DNA of 7,936 nt, from assembly GCA_045536015.1 (NCBI GenBank), contig JAZSMS010000079.1, positions 1-7,936 of the forward strand, read 5' to 3'. The first letter of the stretch is position 1; each line of letters starts with the position of its first letter. The position numbers were made by a program, and so were the translations under genes. The notes under the pieces were generated by a model, which saw only the letters and a list, made by a program, of their open reading frames with translations, was not told the origin of the DNA and did not search any database. This stretch comes from JAZSMS01 sp045536015 (lineage in GTDB: Bacteria; Bacillota; Clostridia; Christensenellales; QALW01). Positions 1-6,609 of this stretch are shown here, one piece after another.

Positions 1-318
1 ACCAAACGTAAAGTCATTCTGGTCAAGTAAATATGCTTGTCCTACGCAAGCGGCTTCCTGACCGATTGATAAGTGTGCAGGACCGGGATAAGTGGTTTCG
101 ATACCATTATACAAGCCCTGTGTTTTAATTTGGTTAAGCATTGATTCAAACTCACGCAAGATTGTAATATCGCGATAGATACGAACAAGATTATCATCAC
201 CAAACTTTTTGCGCTCGTCTTTAATTGTTTTTTTATAAGTGTTAACGGGTATTTCTTCAAAAGTTATTTTACCCTCTGCTCTAGTCTGGGCAGGATCAAC
301 AAATAAACTCTTTGGCAT
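1..318 (-). CDS. 2-oxoacid dehydrogenase E1 component, alpha-type N-terminus (partial, 3' end outside window)
   Basis: The 106 visible codons encode the start of a thiamine-diphosphate-dependent E1, the subunit that decarboxylates the 2-oxoacid and passes the acyl group to lipoyl-E2. Seen: an N-terminal arm of about 40 residues (MPKSLFVDPAQ...), then the E1-alpha pattern LVRIYRDITILREFE at about 44-58 and GPAHLSIGQEAA at 79-90, which belongs to the cofactor-binding domain of E1-alpha proteins. The ATG at 318-316 is preceded by AAGGAGAG (334-327) with 8 bases of spacing, and begins 19 bases after the E3 stop, so it is the third gene of an E2-E3-E1 operon. The N-terminal arm is longer than in ordinary short E1-alpha subunits. 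Some clostridial E1 proteins carry alpha and beta parts in one chain, and this could be one, but the window ends too early to tell. The substrate (pyruvate, acetoin or branched-chain oxoacid) cannot be decided here. Confidence 0.85.
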   Translation of the reverse strand, partial: MPKSLFVDPAQTRAEGKITFEEIPVNTYKKTIKDERKKFGDDNLVRIYRDITILREFESMLNQIKTQGLYNGIETTYPGPAHLSIGQEAACVGQAYLLDQNDFTFG

Positions 319-337
319 ATTCTTTACTCTCCTTTAA

Positions 338-1705
338 TTAAATATGAAAAATTGCTTCGCGTATAATTTCTGCTACTGTGGGATGCGGGAACACAAGTTT
401 TTGTAAACGAGTGGGCGTAAGCTCGGTATCAACCATCATAGTTGCCGTCATAATAATTTCCGAAGCATACGAGCCAACTATATGGCATCCAATTAAGCGG
501 TTTTTATCAAGATCAACAACAAGCTTTATAAAGCCTTTTCCGCCTTCAGTTTCAGCAAGATATCTGCCTGCATACGACATAGGAAGCTTAACTTCTTTTA
601 CGTTTATTCCTTTTTCCTTTGCATCCTGAGCACTTAAGCCAACCGATGCAACCTCAGGATCAGTGTAGATAACCGAAGGAATAACGTCATATCGCATCTC
701 ATCTTTTTTGCCAACCATATGATTAACTGCAACCTCAGCCTCGCGATAAGCAGTGTGTGCAAGCATAAGCTTACCGTTGCAGTCGCCTATTGCATACACG
801 TTAGAAATATTTGTGCAAAGATGGCGGTCAGTCTTTATTGCCGCACGGTCCATATCAAGACCAAGTGTTTCAAGACCAATATTTGCAGTAGAAGGTTTTC
901 TACCTGCCGAAAGAAGAACCTTGTCACACTCAATTTCTTTCTTTTCGCCGTTTTCTTCATAAATTACGCTATTATTCTTAACCTCAAGCACCTTGCACGA
1001 AAGCTTAAATATCATACCGCGCTTTTCAAAAGCATCGGTTAATACCTTGCATATTTCGGGATCGGTTGCACCTGCGATTTTGGGCATCATTTCGATAACC
1101 GTAACCTCAGTACCAACGCTTGCAAAATAATAAGCCATCTCAAGTCCGATTACGCCGCCACCAATAACAACAAGCTTTTTGGGCAACGTTTTATCATCAA
1201 GAACTTCACGGTTTGTCAAAACAAATCCGCTTGCAAGACCCTCTTTAAGACCGGGAACAGGAGGAACTACAGTTTCCGAACCCGATGCAATTACTAACTT
1301 TTTGCCAACGAATTCTTCTCCGTTTGCTTCTATTTTAAAGCCGCCGTCAACGCGACCTTTAATGCAAGCCGAAGCTGAAATAACGGTAACCTTGTTAGCC
1401 TTCATAGTAGAACTAACGCCCGAAACTAAGGTTTTAACAACCTTATCTTTACGTTCAATTACTTTTGCGTGGTCATATTTTACGTTTTCGCTTGTAACGC
1501 CAAAAGCTTCACTTTCTTTAGCGTGGCGATACATTTTAGAAGAATTTAAAAGCGTTTTTGTAGGAATGCAACCTTCGTTTAAGCAGGTTCCGCCTAACGC
1601 TTTTTTTTCAAAAAGGCAAACGTTTAAACCGTTTTGTGCAGCACGCTCGGCACAAAGATATCCGCCGGGACCTCCGCCTAAAACTAACAAATCAAATTCT
1701 TTCAT
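338..1705 (-). CDS. lpdA: dihydrolipoamide dehydrogenase (E3)
   Basis: This cytoplasmic FAD flavoenzyme reoxidises the dihydrolipoyl group of E2 and reduces NAD+. Its 455 residues are close to the usual 450-475. Seen in order: FAD-binding GGGPGG at 10-15; redox-active disulfide in GGTCLNEGCIPTK with Cys41 and Cys46; NAD-binding GGGVIG at 182-187, followed by Glu205 at the end of the next strand, as expected for NAD rather than NADP; the second FAD contact AIGD at 305-308; and a C-terminal dimerisation domain ending in HPTVAE with catalytic His441 and Glu446. There is no extra N-terminal lipoyl domain. The ATG lies 15 bases after the E2 stop, with a G-rich ribosome site touching that stop, so translation may be coupled. 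Lying between E2 and E1 marks it as this complex's own E3. All catalytic residues are present. Confidence 0.97.
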   Translation of the reverse strand: MKEFDLLVLGGGPGGYLCAERAAQNGLNVCLFEKKALGGTCLNEGCIPTKTLLNSSKMYRHAKESEAFGVTSENVKYDHAKVIERKDKVVKTLVSGVSSTMKANKVTVISASACIKGRVDGGFKIEANGEEFVGKKLVIASGSETVVPPVPGLKEGLASGFVLTNREVLDDKTLPKKLVVIGGGVIGLEMAYYFASVGTEVTVIEMMPKIAGATDPEICKVLTDAFEKRGMIFKLSCKVLEVKNNSVIYEENGEKKEIECDKVLLSAGRKPSTANIGLETLGLDMDRAAIKTDRHLCTNISNVYAIGDCNGKLMLAHTAYREAEVAVNHMVGKKDEMRYDVIPSVIYTDPEVASVGLSAQDAKEKGINVKEVKLPMSYAGRYLAETEGGKGFIKLVVDLDKNRLIGCHIVGSYASEIIMTATMMVDTELTPTRLQKLVFPHPTVAEIIREAIFHI

Positions 1706-1722
1706 ATATCTGCGCCCCCCTT
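1706..1722 (-). promoter_or_regulatory. ribosome binding site of E3, with a run of six G
   Basis: The last two bases of the E2 stop codon and the next six G form AAGGGGGG (1722-1715), nine bases before the E3 ATG. The contact with the E2 stop suggests translational coupling. The homopolymer lies outside coding sequence, so changes in its length would alter E3 translation rather than its frame. Confidence 0.6.
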
Positions 1723-2965
1723 ATTTAGATAAAAGAACGGTAAAGCGCTCAAGATTTTCTCCAAGCTCTTTTAAGAAGCGCGATGCGGGAGAACCGTCAA
1801 TAGCGCGGTGATCATAAGTTAAGCTAAGTCCCATTGCAGGATAAATATCAATATTGCCATCTTTACCCTTGCGAACTCTGTCAACTGCACGACAAACACC
1901 TAAAATACCCGTCTGCGGAGGATTAATAACGGGTGTGAAGGTTTCGATACCAAGGCTACCGAGGTTAGAAACCGTAAACGAAGCACCCGTAAGCTTATCG
2001 GGGCTTATGTTACCCTCACGGCACTGTGCCGCAAGTTCTTTAACTTCTCTGGAAATCTCTAAAAGACTCTTTTCATCTGCATGGAAAATGGTAGGAACCA
2101 TAAGTCCGCGAGGTGTATCAATAGCAACACCTAAATTAACGTGCTTAAAGAGACGGATGCTATTATCATCAAGCATATTTGCATTTAAATCAGGATGATT
2201 TAAAACAGTACGCGATACTGCATAAAGCACTATATCTCCAAGCGTAATACCTGCATAATCTCCTTCGCTTGATTTTAAAAGCTTTCTGTACTCTAAAATA
2301 TTTGTAGCATCAAAGGTAGAATTGTGTGTAAGCTGTGCCATTGTCGAAAGCGAATTATGCATCGACTTGCTGATTGCACGGCGAATACCCGAGAACTTAA
2401 CATCTTCGTACTCAGTTTCGATTACTGTTTCTTGTAAAGCAGAAGCACTTTCAGCCTTTGCAGCTTGAGCAACAGGATTATCCATTAAAGCACGAACATC
2501 ACGTTCGATAATTCTGCCATTAGGTCCTGTTGCGGTTGCCTGCGTTGCATCAACGCCTGCACGCTCTGCAAGTTTTTTAGCGCGTGGCGAAACTGCCGAT
2601 CTTTCACCGTCTTTAGCAGTGGTTTCAATCACAACTTCTGCCTTAGGTGCTTCTTCTTTTTTTACTTCTTCTGCCTGCGCAGGTGCTTCTGCGGCTGCCG
2701 AGGGACGAAGCGAAGAACAATCTTCACCGGGTGCACCGATAGCACAAACGTTTACAAGACATTCAACCTCGTCACCTTCGTTAAAGAAGATTTCAAGTAA
2801 GGTGCCCTCTGCGGTAGATTCGCATTCAAAGCTTGCCTTGTCTGTTTCGTAGGTAAAAAGAATATCTCCTATTTTAACCTCATCGCCTATTTTCTTTTCC
2901 CAATTGCCAATAATACAGCTTTCAACCGTAATACCTGCCTTTGGCATAATTACTGCATTTGCCAA
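1721..2965 (-). CDS. dihydrolipoamide acyltransferase (E2) of a 2-oxoacid dehydrogenase complex
   Basis: This is the core subunit that carries the acyl group on lipoyl-lysine and transfers it to CoA. Its 414 residues show, in order: one lipoyl domain (about 2-80) with the lipoylation site ETDKAS, Lys43; an Ala/Pro/Glu-rich flexible linker (about 85-118); a peripheral subunit-binding domain (about 122-161, VSPRAKKLAE through GPNGRIIERDV); a second linker; and the acyltransferase domain (about 190-414) with the active-site motif DHRAIDG at 385-391 (His386, Asp390). The single lipoyl domain is common in Gram-positive anaerobes. Translation starts at TTG (2965-2963), with AAGGAGG seven bases upstream. 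The first in-frame ATG, residue 7, would cut the first strand of the lipoyl domain. It is first in the operon, directly behind the mapped promoter. The sequence alone does not separate acetyl-, acetoin- and branched-chain-type E2. Confidence 0.95.
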   Translation of the reverse strand: MANAVIMPKAGITVESCIIGNWEKKIGDEVKIGDILFTYETDKASFECESTAEGTLLEIFFNEGDEVECLVNVCAIGAPGEDCSSLRPSAAAEAPAQAEEVKKEEAPKAEVVIETTAKDGERSAVSPRAKKLAERAGVDATQATATGPNGRIIERDVRALMDNPVAQAAKAESASALQETVIETEYEDVKFSGIRRAISKSMHNSLSTMAQLTHNSTFDATNILEYRKLLKSSEGDYAGITLGDIVLYAVSRTVLNHPDLNANMLDDNSIRLFKHVNLGVAIDTPRGLMVPTIFHADEKSLLEISREVKELAAQCREGNISPDKLTGASFTVSNLGSLGIETFTPVINPPQTGILGVCRAVDRVRKGKDGNIDIYPAMGLSLTYDHRAIDGSPASRFLKELGENLERFTVLLSK

Positions 2966-2979
2966 AACAATTCCTCCTT
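2963..2979 (-). promoter_or_regulatory. ribosome binding site fixing the TTG start of E2
   Basis: A full AAGGAGG (2979-2973) lies seven bases before TTG (2965-2963). No ATG, GTG or other TTG at suitable spacing is in frame, and the lipoyl-domain homology begins immediately after the TTG, so this site decides the start. Confidence 0.85.
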
Positions 2980-3005
2980 AAAAATAACGTTTTTAGTTTT
3001 TAACA

Positions 3006-3039
3006 TGCTGAATTTTATAAAAAATTACAATCATCAGCA
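3006..3039 (-). repeat. inverted repeat in the 5' leader of the E2-E3-E1 operon
   Basis: TGCTGA (3006-3011) and TCAGCA (3034-3039) are perfect complements separated by 22 bases. Both lie between the predicted transcription start near 3042 and the E2 ribosome site. It could be a weak RNA stem or a protein-binding site. Six base pairs with a long AT-rich loop is weak evidence. Confidence 0.3.
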
Positions 3040-3048
3040 ATCTATTTA

Positions 3049-3077
3049 ATTTTACTACATTATATATAATAAGTCAA
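3049..3077 (-). promoter_or_regulatory. sigma-A-type promoter of the E2-E3-E1 operon
   Basis: Reading the minus strand, TTGACT (3077-3072) is followed after exactly 17 bases by TAAAAT (3054-3049). Each box matches the vegetative consensus at five of six positions. Transcription would begin near 3042, leaving a leader of about 75 bases before the TTG start. An alternative TATAAT at 3064-3059 has no convincing -35 partner. Confidence 0.7.
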
Positions 3078-3095
3078 TAATTTTGCTTTACATTT

Positions 3096-3123
3096 TAAAT
3101 ATTTTGGAAGCGCAAAATATTTA
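3096..3123. repeat. 11-bp perfect inverted repeat between the divergent promoters (candidate operator)
   Basis: The arms TAAATATTTTG (3096-3106) and CAAAATATTTA (3113-3123) are exact reverse complements separated by GAAGCG. The element begins 18 bases upstream of the -35 box of the E2 operon and ends 71 bases upstream of the lplA -35 box. No gene reads into it, so a terminator role is unlikely despite the T-rich stretch on its right. The symmetric form suits a dimeric regulator acting on one or both transcription units. The regulator is unknown. Confidence 0.5.
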
Positions 3124-3194
3124 TTTTTTCTATCAAAACAAGTATTTTCCTTAAATTAAAAACAAAATTACACTTTTTAATAAAAAATAAAAAT

Positions 3195-3223
3195 TTGACT
3201 ACTTATAAAATTTGTTTTATAAT
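3195..3223 (+). promoter_or_regulatory. sigma-A-type promoter of lplA
   Basis: TTGACT (3195-3200), a 17-base spacer and a perfect TATAAT (3218-3223) make the strongest promoter in the window. The predicted start near 3230 leaves a leader of only about 20 bases before the ATG at 3252. Confidence 0.85.
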
Positions 3224-3251
3224 TTAATTATCAAAAAACAAGGTGTTTTAT

Positions 3252-4223
3252 ATGATAAAAAATTTACTGATTTATAAAAGTGAATCACTAAACCCCTACC
3301 ATAATCTCGCAGCAGAAAAATTATTATTTGACACCCTGCCAAACGAAACTTTGATTTTATACCTTTGGCAAAACGAAAACACGGTCGTAATTGGAAAAAA
3401 TCAAAACCCGTGGGCAGAATGTAAGCTTGAAGAGTTGAAGGCAACAGGTGGTTTTTTAGCACGCAGGCTCTCCGGTGGCGGTGCAGTTTTTCACGATACA
3501 GGCAACCTTAATTTTACATTTATTGCTTCAAGTGACGATCTCGACGTTTTGCTAAACCTTTCGGTTATAAAAACGGCGTGCGCTTATTTAGGAATAAATG
3601 CCGAATTCTCTGGCAGAAATGATATTTTAATTGATGGCAAAAAGTTTTCTGGAAACGCTTTTTATTCATCTCAAGGAAAATCTTATCATCACGGAACGCT
3701 ACTTATTTCTTCCGACGTGCAAAAGGTTTCAAAATTTCTTACTCCCCCGCGCGAAAAACTTCAGGCAAAAGGTATAAAATCAGTTAGTTCAAGGGTTATA
3801 ACTCTTAATTCTTTACTTCCGGCATTATCAATAGAGCAAATGAAAAATTTACTTATTCGCTCGGCAAGTGAAGTTTTTTCACTTTTACCTGTACAAAAAG
3901 ATTTCCCGATAATATCAACAGAGCTTATAGATTTTTTTGCCGATTGGAACTTTATTTTCGGCAAAACTATCCCATTTACCGTTTCACTTTCAAAAAGATT
4001 TTTATGGGGTAGCACCGAATTAAATTTAGAAATTAAAGATGGTAAAATCGTTCAATCACAGCTTTTTACCGATGCACTTGACCAAACTATTTCCTCTTTA
4101 GTAGAACAAGCACTTTTAGATTGCAATTTAACCTACGCTTCAATTAAAGAACGTCTTGATAAGGTTCTTAGTTCAGAAGTTTCAGACGATCTTTTAAATT
4201 TGATAAAAGAAAACGTTTTTTAA
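3252..4223 (+). CDS. lplA: lipoate-protein ligase A
   Basis: The enzyme activates free lipoate with ATP to lipoyl-AMP and transfers it to a lysine on lipoyl domains. The 323 residues are near the usual 330. Seen: N-terminal NPYHNLAAEK; RRLSGGGAVFHDTGNLN at 71-87, the classic lipoate/ATP-binding motif; KFSGNAF with Lys131, equivalent to the lipoyl-AMP-binding lysine of the family; HHGTLL at 146-151; and a C-terminal region (about 245-323) that fits the accessory domain of bacterial LplA. ATG 3252 is chosen because AAGGTG (3240-3245) lies six bases before it. An in-frame GTG at 3243 lies inside that ribosome site and has none of its own. It is transcribed divergently from the E2-E3-E1 operon, and E2 Lys43 is the likely target. 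It ends at a shared terminator. Octanoate transferase activity is less likely given this architecture. Confidence 0.95.
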   Translation: MIKNLLIYKSESLNPYHNLAAEKLLFDTLPNETLILYLWQNENTVVIGKNQNPWAECKLEELKATGGFLARRLSGGGAVFHDTGNLNFTFIASSDDLDVLLNLSVIKTACAYLGINAEFSGRNDILIDGKKFSGNAFYSSQGKSYHHGTLLISSDVQKVSKFLTPPREKLQAKGIKSVSSRVITLNSLLPALSIEQMKNLLIRSASEVFSLLPVQKDFPIISTELIDFFADWNFIFGKTIPFTVSLSKRFLWGSTELNLEIKDGKIVQSQLFTDALDQTISSLVEQALLDCNLTYASIKERLDKVLSSEVSDDLLNLIKENVF

Positions 4224-4228
4224 CAGCA

Positions 4229-4258
4229 AAAAAGCAGAGTTTTTTAACTCTGCTTTTT
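4229..4258. terminator. bidirectional intrinsic terminator between lplA and hppA
   Basis: The stem GCAGAGTT (4234-4241) and AACTCTGC (4246-4253) closes on a TTTT loop. It has A residues on its left and TTTTT on its right, so a U-tract follows the hairpin on either strand. It begins five bases after the lplA stop and ends two bases before the hppA stop, serving both convergent genes. Confidence 0.92.
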
Positions 4259-4260
4259 AT

Positions 4261-6345
4261 TTAGAATATTGAAAAATTAACAACTAAAGCCGCAAAAACA
4301 ATCGAAACCATCGAAAGCAGCTTAATTAAAATGTTAATTGCAGGACCTGATGTATCCTTAAACGGATCGCCAACAGTATCACCAACAACTGCTGCCTTAT
4401 GGTTATCCGAGCCTTTTCCGCCGTAAACGCCACTTTCGATATACTTCTTTGCGTTATCCCAAGCACCGCCGGAGTTAGACATAAATACAGCCAATAAAAA
4501 TCCTGATGCAGTTGCACCCGCAAGCAAGCCAACAACGCCTGCAGGTCCAAGAATAAAGCCAACTATAACAGGAACTATAACCGCTACTATCGTAGGAAGA
4601 ACCATTTCTTTTAAGCTTGCTTTTGTGCAAAGATCTACGCAAGAAGCATAGTCAGCTTCTGCTTTACCGTCCATAAGACCTAAAATTTCTTTAAACTGAC
4701 GGCGAACCTCAATAACAACGCTTTGCGCCGCACGGCCTACCGAATTCATTGTAAGTGCCGCAAATACAAACGGTAAGCAAGCACCAATAAATAAACCAAC
4801 TAAAACGGTGGGATTTGTGATACTAAGATTGGCAATTCTTTCTGCACCACCTTCAATGGTACTTACTTTATCAATATACGATGCCATAAGTGCAAGCGCA
4901 GTAAGCGCAGCCGAGCCGATAGCAAAGCCTTTTCCCGTAGCCGCAGTAGTATTTCCAAGTGAGTCAAGAGCGTCTGTACGCTCGCGAACCTTTTCGTCAA
5001 GTCCGGCCATCTGTGCAATACCACCTGCATTATCCGCAACGGGTCCGTACGCATCTGTAGCAAGCGTTATTCCAAGAGTAGAAAGCATACCAACTGCCGC
5101 CAAGGCTATACCATAAAGACCTTGTGAAGCACTTTGTGCGCCACCCGAAACGAAGTAAGCAACCAAAATACAGATTGCAACAATAACTATCGGTAAAAGA
5201 GTAGAAAGCATACCTACCGAAAGTCCGCTTATAATAATTGTAGCAGTTCCCGTTTCGCTTGATTTAGCAAGTTTTTTAGTTGGTTTATAGCTATCAGAAG
5301 TAAAATATTCGGTAGCCTGACCAATAAGTACACCGCCAACAAGACCTGCTAAAATTGCAAAATAAATTGTCCAGTTTTCTGCACCAAGAACAAAATAAAC
5401 AAGAGGGAAAGCTAAAACTGCAATTAAAATTGCCGAAAAGTTCGTTCCGCGCGAAAGTGCGCTAAGCAACTGCTTTTGCGTTGCCCCTTCTTTTGTTCTG
5501 ACAAAGAACGTACCTAAAATGGAGCAAACAACACCAATAGCCGCTATAAGCATAGGCAACGCCATCGCCTTTATATCTCCAAATGCGGCAATACCAAGTG
5601 CGCAAGCAGAGATAATTGAGCCAACGTACGATTCATAAAGGTCAGCACCCATACCTGCAACGTCACCAACGTTATCACCAACGTTATCGGCAATAACTGC
5701 GGGGTTACGGGGATCGTCTTCGGGAATACCTGCCTCTACCTTACCAACAAGGTCAGCACCAACATCAGCTGCTTTTGTAAATACACCGCCACCCACACGT
5801 GCAAAAAGTGCCATTGCAGAAGCACCCATACCAAATGTAAGCATAGCACTTGCAACCTCGGCAGCTTCAAGAGCAAAAACATACTTTAATAAAATAAACC
5901 AAAGAGAAATATCCAAAAGTCCAAGACCAACAACAGTAAATCCCATAACGCTTCCAGCAGAAAAAGCAACACGCAATCCTCGATTTAAGCCTTCTTGACA
6001 AGCGTTAGCTGTACGTGCATTCGCACTTGTGGCTATCTTCATACCAATAAATCCCGAAAGTGCCGAGAAAAAACCGCCCGTGACAAACGCAAACGGAACA
6101 AAAGGTGTAAGCAAATTAAAAATTGCCATAACACCTAATATAACAAACATTATAGCAAAGAAAATTATAACTACACGATACTGTCTTTTTAAGTAAGCAT
6201 TTGCACCTTTTCTGATATTGGCAGAAATTTTTTTCATTAGGTCATTTCCTTCAGAAAATTTTAAAACCTTTTTTGCCATAATTACAGCAAACAAAAGAGC
6301 AAAAACTGCACCTAAAACAACTGCGACAATAAAATATTTGTCCAT
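4261..6345 (-). CDS. hppA: membrane-bound ion-translocating pyrophosphatase, probably K+-dependent and Na+-pumping
   Basis: This integral membrane protein couples pyrophosphate hydrolysis to cation export. The 694 residues carry about 16 hydrophobic segments, typical of the family. Seen: substrate-site motif KAADVGADLVGKVEAGIPED (191-210), DNVGDNVGD (220-228), DAYGPVADNAGG (431-442), DSLGNTTAATGKG (461-473) and the C-terminal GDTVGDPFKDTSGP. Ala468 and Gly471, at the positions that set K+ need, match the K+-dependent class. Glu238 in LYESYVGS is at the place used by Na+-transporting members; H+-pumping plant-type enzymes have this glutamate four residues later. A dual Na+/H+ pump cannot be excluded. 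ATG 6345 is chosen because AAGGAGAG (6358-6351) precedes it; an upstream in-frame TTG at 6375 would add ten charged residues and lacks a ribosome site. It is monocistronic, with its own promoter and a terminator two bases past its stop. Confidence 0.96.
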   Translation of the reverse strand: MDKYFIVAVVLGAVFALLFAVIMAKKVLKFSEGNDLMKKISANIRKGANAYLKRQYRVVIIFFAIMFVILGVMAIFNLLTPFVPFAFVTGGFFSALSGFIGMKIATSANARTANACQEGLNRGLRVAFSAGSVMGFTVVGLGLLDISLWFILLKYVFALEAAEVASAMLTFGMGASAMALFARVGGGVFTKAADVGADLVGKVEAGIPEDDPRNPAVIADNVGDNVGDVAGMGADLYESYVGSIISACALGIAAFGDIKAMALPMLIAAIGVVCSILGTFFVRTKEGATQKQLLSALSRGTNFSAILIAVLAFPLVYFVLGAENWTIYFAILAGLVGGVLIGQATEYFTSDSYKPTKKLAKSSETGTATIIISGLSVGMLSTLLPIVIVAICILVAYFVSGGAQSASQGLYGIALAAVGMLSTLGITLATDAYGPVADNAGGIAQMAGLDEKVRERTDALDSLGNTTAATGKGFAIGSAALTALALMASYIDKVSTIEGGAERIANLSITNPTVLVGLFIGACLPFVFAALTMNSVGRAAQSVVIEVRRQFKEILGLMDGKAEADYASCVDLCTKASLKEMVLPTIVAVIVPVIVGFILGPAGVVGLLAGATASGFLLAVFMSNSGGAWDNAKKYIESGVYGGKGSDNHKAAVVGDTVGDPFKDTSGPAINILIKLLSMVSIVFAALVVNFSIF

Positions 6346-6367
6346 AAATTCTCTCCTTTTTTTGCAC

Positions 6368-6398
6368 GTAAACAAAAGTTTACACAGCTGATTGTAAA
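6368..6398 (-). repeat. overlapping inverted repeats in the hppA leader
   Basis: GTAAAC (6368-6373) and GTTTAC (6378-6383) flank AAAA. TTTACA (6379-6384), which overlaps the second arm, also pairs with TGTAAA (6393-6398). The shared middle arm could pair either way, so only one hairpin forms at a time, or the three half-sites could bind protein. The first hairpin ends nine bases before the ribosome site. The short AT-rich stems make an RNA switch only a possibility. Confidence 0.35.
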
Positions 6399-6455
6399 GT
6401 CAAATTTGCAAGTTTTAAAAATAAATCTTTCAAATTAAACTTTTAAGGTTTTATT

Positions 6456-6484
6456 ATTATAGCACAATTATCTCTATATAGCAA
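6456..6484 (-). promoter_or_regulatory. extended -10 promoter of hppA
   Basis: On the minus strand, TTGCTA (6484-6479), a 17-base spacer and TATAAT (6461-6456) preceded by TGC form an extended -10 promoter. The -35 box matches four of six consensus bases. Predicted start near 6449 gives a leader of about 100 bases. Confidence 0.75.
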
Positions 6485-6491
6485 CCGATTT

Positions 6492-6514
6492 TAGCATCAA
6501 TAATGCTATTTTTT
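6492..6514. repeat. short hairpin with T-run between divergent promoters
   Basis: TAGCAT (6492-6497) and ATGCTA (6503-6508) flank CAATA, and six T follow on the plus strand. It resembles a weak terminator, but no plus-strand gene reads into it from this window. It sits just upstream of the hppA -35 box and about 30 bases before the -35 box of the DUF1294 gene, so an operator is an equal possibility. Confidence 0.3.
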
Positions 6515-6543
6515 AATAAAAACAGTTAACTTTTTTTATTGTA

Positions 6544-6572
6544 TTGTATTTTTAAGTGTTTTATGCTATAAT
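6544..6572 (+). promoter_or_regulatory. extended -10 promoter of the DUF1294 gene
   Basis: TTGTAT (6544-6549), a 17-base spacer and TATAAT (6567-6572) preceded by TGC. It mirrors the hppA promoter (same TGC-TATAAT core) and points the other way. The predicted start near 6580 leaves about 30 bases of leader. Confidence 0.75.
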
Positions 6573-6609
6573 TATTATATAACTTTTTAGAGGTACAAAA
6601 AAAATTAAA

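Noticed and set aside
42..260. Minus-strand open frame of 72 codons at the left edge
   Set aside because: It lies in another frame of the E1 gene, whose translation has clear E1-alpha motifs; this frame shows no recognisable features or ribosome site.
1179..1811. Plus-strand open frame of 210 codons
   Set aside because: It lies antisense to E3 and the end of E2, both of which have full catalytic motifs. Its composition (Ser, Pro, Thr rich) is what reverse-strand reading of these genes gives.
3059..3064. TATAAT on the minus strand as the -10 box of the E2 operon
   Set aside because: No -35-like hexamer lies 16-18 bases upstream, whereas TTGACT and TAAAAT with a 17-base spacer fit well ten bases downstream.
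3243..3251. GTG start for lplA three codons upstream
   Set aside because: The GTG is part of the AAGGTG ribosome site of the ATG at 3252 and would have no site of its own on a leader of about 13 bases.
4808..5116. Plus-strand and minus-strand open frames inside hppA (also 4326-4562 and 4863-5063)
   Set aside because: They are shadows of the pyrophosphatase gene, which is intact over its full length.
6346..6375. TTG start for hppA ten codons upstream
   Set aside because: It lacks a ribosome site and the added residues are encoded by the ribosome site and leader of the ATG at 6345.
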